Source: Humibacter sp. RRB41 (GTDB lineage: Bacteria; Actinomycetota; Actinomycetes; Actinomycetales; Microbacteriaceae). Taken from it: a stretch of 64,000 nucleotides of DNA. Position numbers and translations under genes: made by a program. Position 1 is the first letter of the stretch, and each line of letters opens with the position of its first letter. The notes under the pieces were generated by a model. The model had not been told where the DNA came from and did not search any database. It saw nothing but the letters and a program-made list of their open reading frames with translations. Positions 61,068 through 64,000 of the stretch are shown one piece after another. The stretch is from NCBI RefSeq assembly GCF_022761015.1, contig NZ_JAKWJQ010000001.1, positions 868,001 through 932,000 on the forward strand, read 5' to 3'.

Positions 61068-62255
61068 TCAGCAGCGCTCGACGAGCAGGGCCGCGTGCCG
61101 TGCTCCGATGCGGGTGAGAACGAGGGTCGCGGCTCGCTCGCCCTTGAGTTTCAGCCGGGTGCGCAGGGCGGCGGGGTCGACATCCGCTCCGCGCTTCTTG
61201 ATCTCGAGCTTTCCGATGCCGCGCCTGGCCAACGCCGCGCGCAATTCGGACTCCTTGTAGGGCAGCTCCTCGAGCACCCGGAATGCGGTGGCGAACGGTG
61301 TCGGTGTCAGTGCGTCTGCCGTGAGATAGGCGATGTCGTGGCGCAGCATGTGCGCGTTCAGCCCTCTGGCTACCTCGCCGATCAGTCGGGCGCGGATGAC
61401 GGCGCCGTCGGGTTCGTAGAGGAATTCGCCGAGATCTCCGGCGGGTTCGTCCTCAGCGTCGGTGGCTCCGGTCAGCTCTGCGGCGCCGTCTGCACGGAGC
61501 ACCAGCGCGGCCCGGCGGATGCCTTCGCGAGCGAGCGCGCCAGTCCAGACTCCGACCTCCACCACCTGGCCGTCCACCGAGATCCACTGCGCCTCGGCGT
61601 CGTCGGGAAGAAGTGAGCGGTCGATGCCAGGACCGAGTTTGACGCCGACGGGCATCCGCTCGGCGAGACCGAAAACGAAGTCGAGGTTCGGGGACCAATC
61701 GGCCGCGTTCGCCAGCCGCTTCGTGCCGGAATGGCCGGACGTACGGCGGGCAGGGTCGAGGTAGGCGGCATCCTGTCCGGTGAGATCGAAATCTTCTGCC
61801 CGGGCGTTCAGCACGGTCGCGCCGGGAAACGGTGCGAGGTTGTAACTTGCGATCGCGGCGGTGACCTCGTCGACGTCGACCGCCGTGACCTGCAGATCGA
61901 GCGCGGACATCGCCATCGCGTCTCCGCCGATGCCGCAGCCGAGGTCGGCGACTCTGGTGGGGCCCGCCTGTGCGAAACGCGCAGCGTGACGTGCCGCGAC
62001 CGAAAGCCGTGTCGCCTGTTCGAGCCCTGCCTCGGTGAACAGCATGCGCGAGGCGAACGGTCCGAACTTGGCTGCGGCCTTCGCGCGAAGCTTGGACTGG
62101 GTGAGCACAGCGGCGACCAGCCCCGGCGGATGCCCCTGTTTGCGCAACGCGCTCACCGTGTGCACCACGTCTGCAGAGCTCTCGTACGGCGGAAGGGAAT
62201 CCAGCAGGCCGAGCCCCTCGGGGCTCAGCAACTCGACGAGCTCCGCGCGTTCCAC
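61068..62255 (-). CDS. SAM-dependent methyltransferase with THUMP-like C-terminal domain
   Basis: The 395-residue protein has a class I methyltransferase core with motif I VADLGCGIGGDAMAMSALDL (about residue 102), motif II AVDVDEV, and LDPARRTSG near 167. The C-terminal part (AALARRGIGKLEIKKRGADV) is the THUMP-like domain seen in actinobacterial homologues. The target, probably RNA, is unknown. GTG 62255 follows a TAGGTT box by six bases. It is convergent with the DUF4190-like pair and divergent from groES. Confidence 0.85.
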   Translation of the reverse strand: MERAELVELLSPEGLGLLDSLPPYESSADVVHTVSALRKQGHPPGLVAAVLTQSKLRAKAAAKFGPFASRMLFTEAGLEQATRLSVAARHAARFAQAGPTRVADLGCGIGGDAMAMSALDLQVTAVDVDEVTAAIASYNLAPFPGATVLNARAEDFDLTGQDAAYLDPARRTSGHSGTKRLANAADWSPNLDFVFGLAERMPVGVKLGPGIDRSLLPDDAEAQWISVDGQVVEVGVWTGALAREGIRRAALVLRADGAAELTGATDAEDEPAGDLGEFLYEPDGAVIRARLIGEVARGLNAHMLRHDIAYLTADALTPTPFATAFRVLEELPYKESELRAALARRGIGKLEIKKRGADVDPAALRTRLKLKGERAATLVLTRIGARHAALLVERC

Positions 62256-62261
62256 TGCGCC

Positions 62262-62267
62262 AACCTA
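62262..62267 (-). promoter_or_regulatory. TAGGTT -10 box, 6 bases before GTG 62255 (leaderless)
   Basis: It is the same hexamer and spacing as upstream of the neuA fusion gene. Confidence 0.5.
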
Positions 62268-62329
62268 TCGCGGCGACCTGCACCGCGACGGATTGCCGGT
62301 GGCCGATGCGAACGAAGGTTGCACTCACG

Positions 62330-62359
62330 TTGCACGAGTGCCAGCCGTGCGCCTACACT
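62330..62359 (+). promoter_or_regulatory. groES promoter
   Basis: TTGCAC (62330-62335) and TACACT (62354-62359) are 18 bases apart. The start point should fall at about 62366, inside the CIRCE element. Confidence 0.65.
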
Positions 62360-62363
62360 CTCA

Positions 62364-62390
62364 TTAGCACTCTCACTGTCAGTGTGCTAA
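62364..62390 (+). promoter_or_regulatory. CIRCE element (HrcA operator)
   Basis: TTAGCACTC, nine bases, then GTGTGCTAA: 17 of 18 arm bases match the consensus TTAGCACTC-N9-GAGTGCTAA. It overlaps the start point, so HrcA should repress groES until heat stress. Confidence 0.93.
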
Positions 62391-62427
62391 CTACGTCTTC
62401 AGTACAAAGTACAGAAAGAGGTCAACC

Positions 62428-62724
62428 GTGTCGGTCTCCATCAAGCCGCTCGAGGATCGCATCGTTATCAAGCAGGTCGAGGCTGAGCAGACCACGGCGT
62501 CGGGTCTGGTCATTCCGGACACCGCCAAGGAGAAGCCGCAGGAGGGCGAGGTCGTCGCCGTCGGACCCGGTCGCATCGACGACAACGGCAACCGTGTTCC
62601 GCTCGACGTGAACGTCGGCGACAAGGTGCTCTACTCGAAGTACGGCGGCACCGAGGTCAAGTTCGGCGGCGACGAGCTGCTCGTGCTGTCGGCCCGCGAC
62701 GTGCTGGCGGTCATCGAGCGCTGA
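62428..62724 (+). CDS. groES: Co-chaperonin GroES
   Basis: The 98-residue protein reads [20 protein letters not shown], contains the mobile loop [19 protein letters not shown], and ends [20 protein letters not shown]. It caps the GroEL chamber. GTG 62428 has AGAGG six bases upstream. groEL is not adjacent: a strong terminator follows and then rarD, as in actinobacteria where a second groEL stands alone. Confidence 0.97.
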   Translation: MSVSIKPLEDRIVIKQVEAEQTTASGLVIPDTAKEKPQEGEVVAVGPGRIDDNGNRVPLDVNVGDKVLYSKYGGTEVKFGGDELLVLSARDVLAVIER

Positions 62725-62757
62725 CGCTCGCTCACGTACGCAGCCTCAACGCTGCGT

Positions 62758-62793
62758 GAAGGGGTCCGGATGCCTGTGCATCCGGACCCCTTC
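62758..62793 (+). terminator. Rho-independent-like terminator after groES
   Basis: A perfect 16-bp stem (62758-62773 with 62778-62793) with a 4-base loop. Only a short T/C stretch follows. Confidence 0.85.
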
Positions 62794-62855
62794 GTCGACC
62801 GGCGGAAGAGGACGCACTCGACCGGCCGGAGCCGAGCACAGAGGGTACGAATACG

Positions 62856-63860
62856 ATGAACCAGGTGTCCACACCTGTGCAGCGCCCCGACGTTCCCGCC
62901 CCGTCTTCGGCGGATCGCCTCAGCACGCGCGGCATGGTCTACGCCGTCGCGTCGTATGTGCTCTGGGGGTTCCTGCCGGTCTACTTCATCGCGCTTGCGC
63001 CCTCCGGAGCGTTCGAGATCGTCGCATGGCGGGTGATCTTCTCGCTGGCGTTCTGCGCGATCGCCATCCTGGTGACGCGTGCCTGGCGTGCGTTCGCGGC
63101 CATCCTGAAGCGGCCCCGCATCGTGCTCATCATGGGGCTGGCGGGTGCGCTGATCTATGTGAACTGGCAGACCTACGTGTTCGCGGCGACGTCGAACGAG
63201 GTGGTCGAGGCATCCCTCGGCTACTTCATCAATCCGATCGTCACCGTGCTCATCGGTGTCATCGTGCTGCGTGAGCGTCTTCGCATCACCCAATGGATCG
63301 CGATCGGCATCTCGGTCGTCGCCGTCGTGGTGCTCACCGTCGGGTACGGGGAGCTGCCGTGGATCGCGCTCGTGCTCGCCTTCTCATTCGGCTTCTACGG
63401 CCTGGTCAAGAAGCAGGTGGGACGCGACGTGGACGCCCTCACCGGTCTCACGCTCGAGACCGCCTGGCTCACCCCGGTCGCCATCGTGCAGCTGATCGTC
63501 GTCGGTGCGACGGTCGGCATCACGTTCGGGCACGTGAGCGTGTGGCACACGGTGTTGACGATCGGGGTGGGGATCATCACCGCCGTTCCACTGCTGCTGT
63601 TCGCGGCCGCGTCGAGGCGGCTTCCGCTGGTCGTGATGGGGTTCATCCAGTACTTCGCTCCTGTGCTGCAGTTTCTGGTGGGCGTCGTGCTTCTCCACGA
63701 GCAGATGCCGCTGGAGCGCTGGTTCGGCTTCGCGCTGGTGTGGGTCGCGTTGATCGTTCTGACCGTCGATATGGTGGTCGCGGTTCGGCGCGAGCGCGCA
63801 GCAGGTCGCGACATGGCGGATGCCACCGACGCGGTGTCCGACGACGTTCTGCCCGAATAG
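62856..63860 (+). CDS. rarD: EamA-family transporter RarD
   Basis: The 334-residue protein has ten membrane helices in two EamA repeats. The N-terminal GMVYAVASYVLWGFLPVYFI, then INWQTYVFAATSNEVVEASLGYF-like central signature (positions about 102-124) and INPIVTVLIGVIVLRERL are typical of RarD. The substrate is not established for the family; drug/metabolite efflux is assumed. ATG 62856 has no clear ribosome site. It ends 68 bases before the last, partial gene. Confidence 0.88.
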   Translation: MNQVSTPVQRPDVPAPSSADRLSTRGMVYAVASYVLWGFLPVYFIALAPSGAFEIVAWRVIFSLAFCAIAILVTRAWRAFAAILKRPRIVLIMGLAGALIYVNWQTYVFAATSNEVVEASLGYFINPIVTVLIGVIVLRERLRITQWIAIGISVVAVVVLTVGYGELPWIALVLAFSFGFYGLVKKQVGRDVDALTGLTLETAWLTPVAIVQLIVVGATVGITFGHVSVWHTVLTIGVGIITAVPLLLFAAASRRLPLVVMGFIQYFAPVLQFLVGVVLLHEQMPLERWFGFALVWVALIVLTVDMVVAVRRERAAGRDMADATDAVSDDVLPE

Positions 63861-63928
63861 CTGGGTCGCACACTCTCGTCGGCGTACTCCCAGGCGCGTT
63901 CGTCGGCTCAGCGGCGCATAGTGGAGTC

Positions 63929-64000
63929 ATGCCCTTCACCGAGCTGGTGGTGCTGTGCGCGGTGCTCGTCGCGAACATCGCGGAGACCGTTGCGCTCACC
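63929..64000 (+). CDS. Start of a hydrophobic protein cut by the right window edge
   Basis: From ATG 63929 the frame is open to the edge and reads MPFTELVVLCAVLVANIAE for its first 19 codons, which looks like a signal or membrane segment. CATAGT ends 6 bases before the ATG, the leaderless geometry seen elsewhere. The family cannot be told from 24 residues. Confidence 0.45.
   Translation, partial: MPFTELVVLCAVLVANIAETVALT

Overview
The window looks like a chromosomal segment of a high-GC actinobacterium, most likely a member of the Micrococcales close to the Microbacteriaceae. The reasons are: GTG and TTG starts are common; the S10/spc/alpha ribosomal superoperon has the actinobacterial layout (secY-adk-map inside, infA-rpmJ-rpsM-rpsK-rpoA-rplQ-truA after it, no rpsD in the alpha part); adenylate kinase is the short form; the heat-shock promoter of groES carries a CIRCE element; and many single genes have a TANNNT -10 box 6-8 bases before the start codon, which suggests leaderless mRNAs. 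The genus cannot be fixed from the sequence alone.

Bases 1-22600 are an accessory cell-surface polysaccharide locus. It holds an acyltransferase fragment, a membrane-anchored GNAT protein, a five-gene minus-strand operon (Gfo/Idh/MocA dehydrogenase, SDR epimerase, two DegT aminotransferases, one GT2), a WbpD/WlbB-like acetyltransferase, a NodB deacetylase, GT4 enzymes, a Wzy-like polymerase, a 1002-residue protein with three glycosyltransferase domains, and a Wzz/BY-kinase with its LMW tyrosine phosphatase. Dehydrogenase, aminotransferase and acetyltransferase together fit a UDP-2,3-diacetamido-uronic acid pathway. Its most unusual part is a set of four GT-D (DUF1792-like) paralogues. Three lie in tandem and share a 3' block of 335-382 bp that is 100 percent identical in DNA, while their N-terminal two thirds have diverged; the fourth, on the other strand, has lost the D-x-E motif.

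Bases 23197-41387 are the translation core: rpsJ to rplO, secY, adk, map, an aminodeoxychorismate-lyase-like gene, infA, rpmJ, rpsM, rpsK, rpoA, rplQ and truA. Several ribosomal proteins have long low-complexity tails (L15, S5, L17, S17, L29, S9), and the S14 gene often found between rplE and rpsH is absent.

Bases 41388-49617 interrupt the housekeeping order between truA and rplM with a nonulosonic acid operon (neuA-HAD fusion, neuB, a putative glycosyltransferase) and a LacI-regulated sugar ABC importer without an ATPase gene. Dispersed palindromic repeats occur near rplE, after rpsK, and in frame inside the neuA fusion gene.

Bases 49618-64000 return to housekeeping genes: rplM-rpsI, glmM, coaA, glmS, acpS-alr-tsaE and tsaB-rimI/tsaD (the last as a fusion), two tandem proline/glutamine-rich DUF4190-like membrane proteins, a THUMP-like methyltransferase, groES and rarD. 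GlmS, GlmM, Alr and the surface glycan genes all feed the cell envelope.
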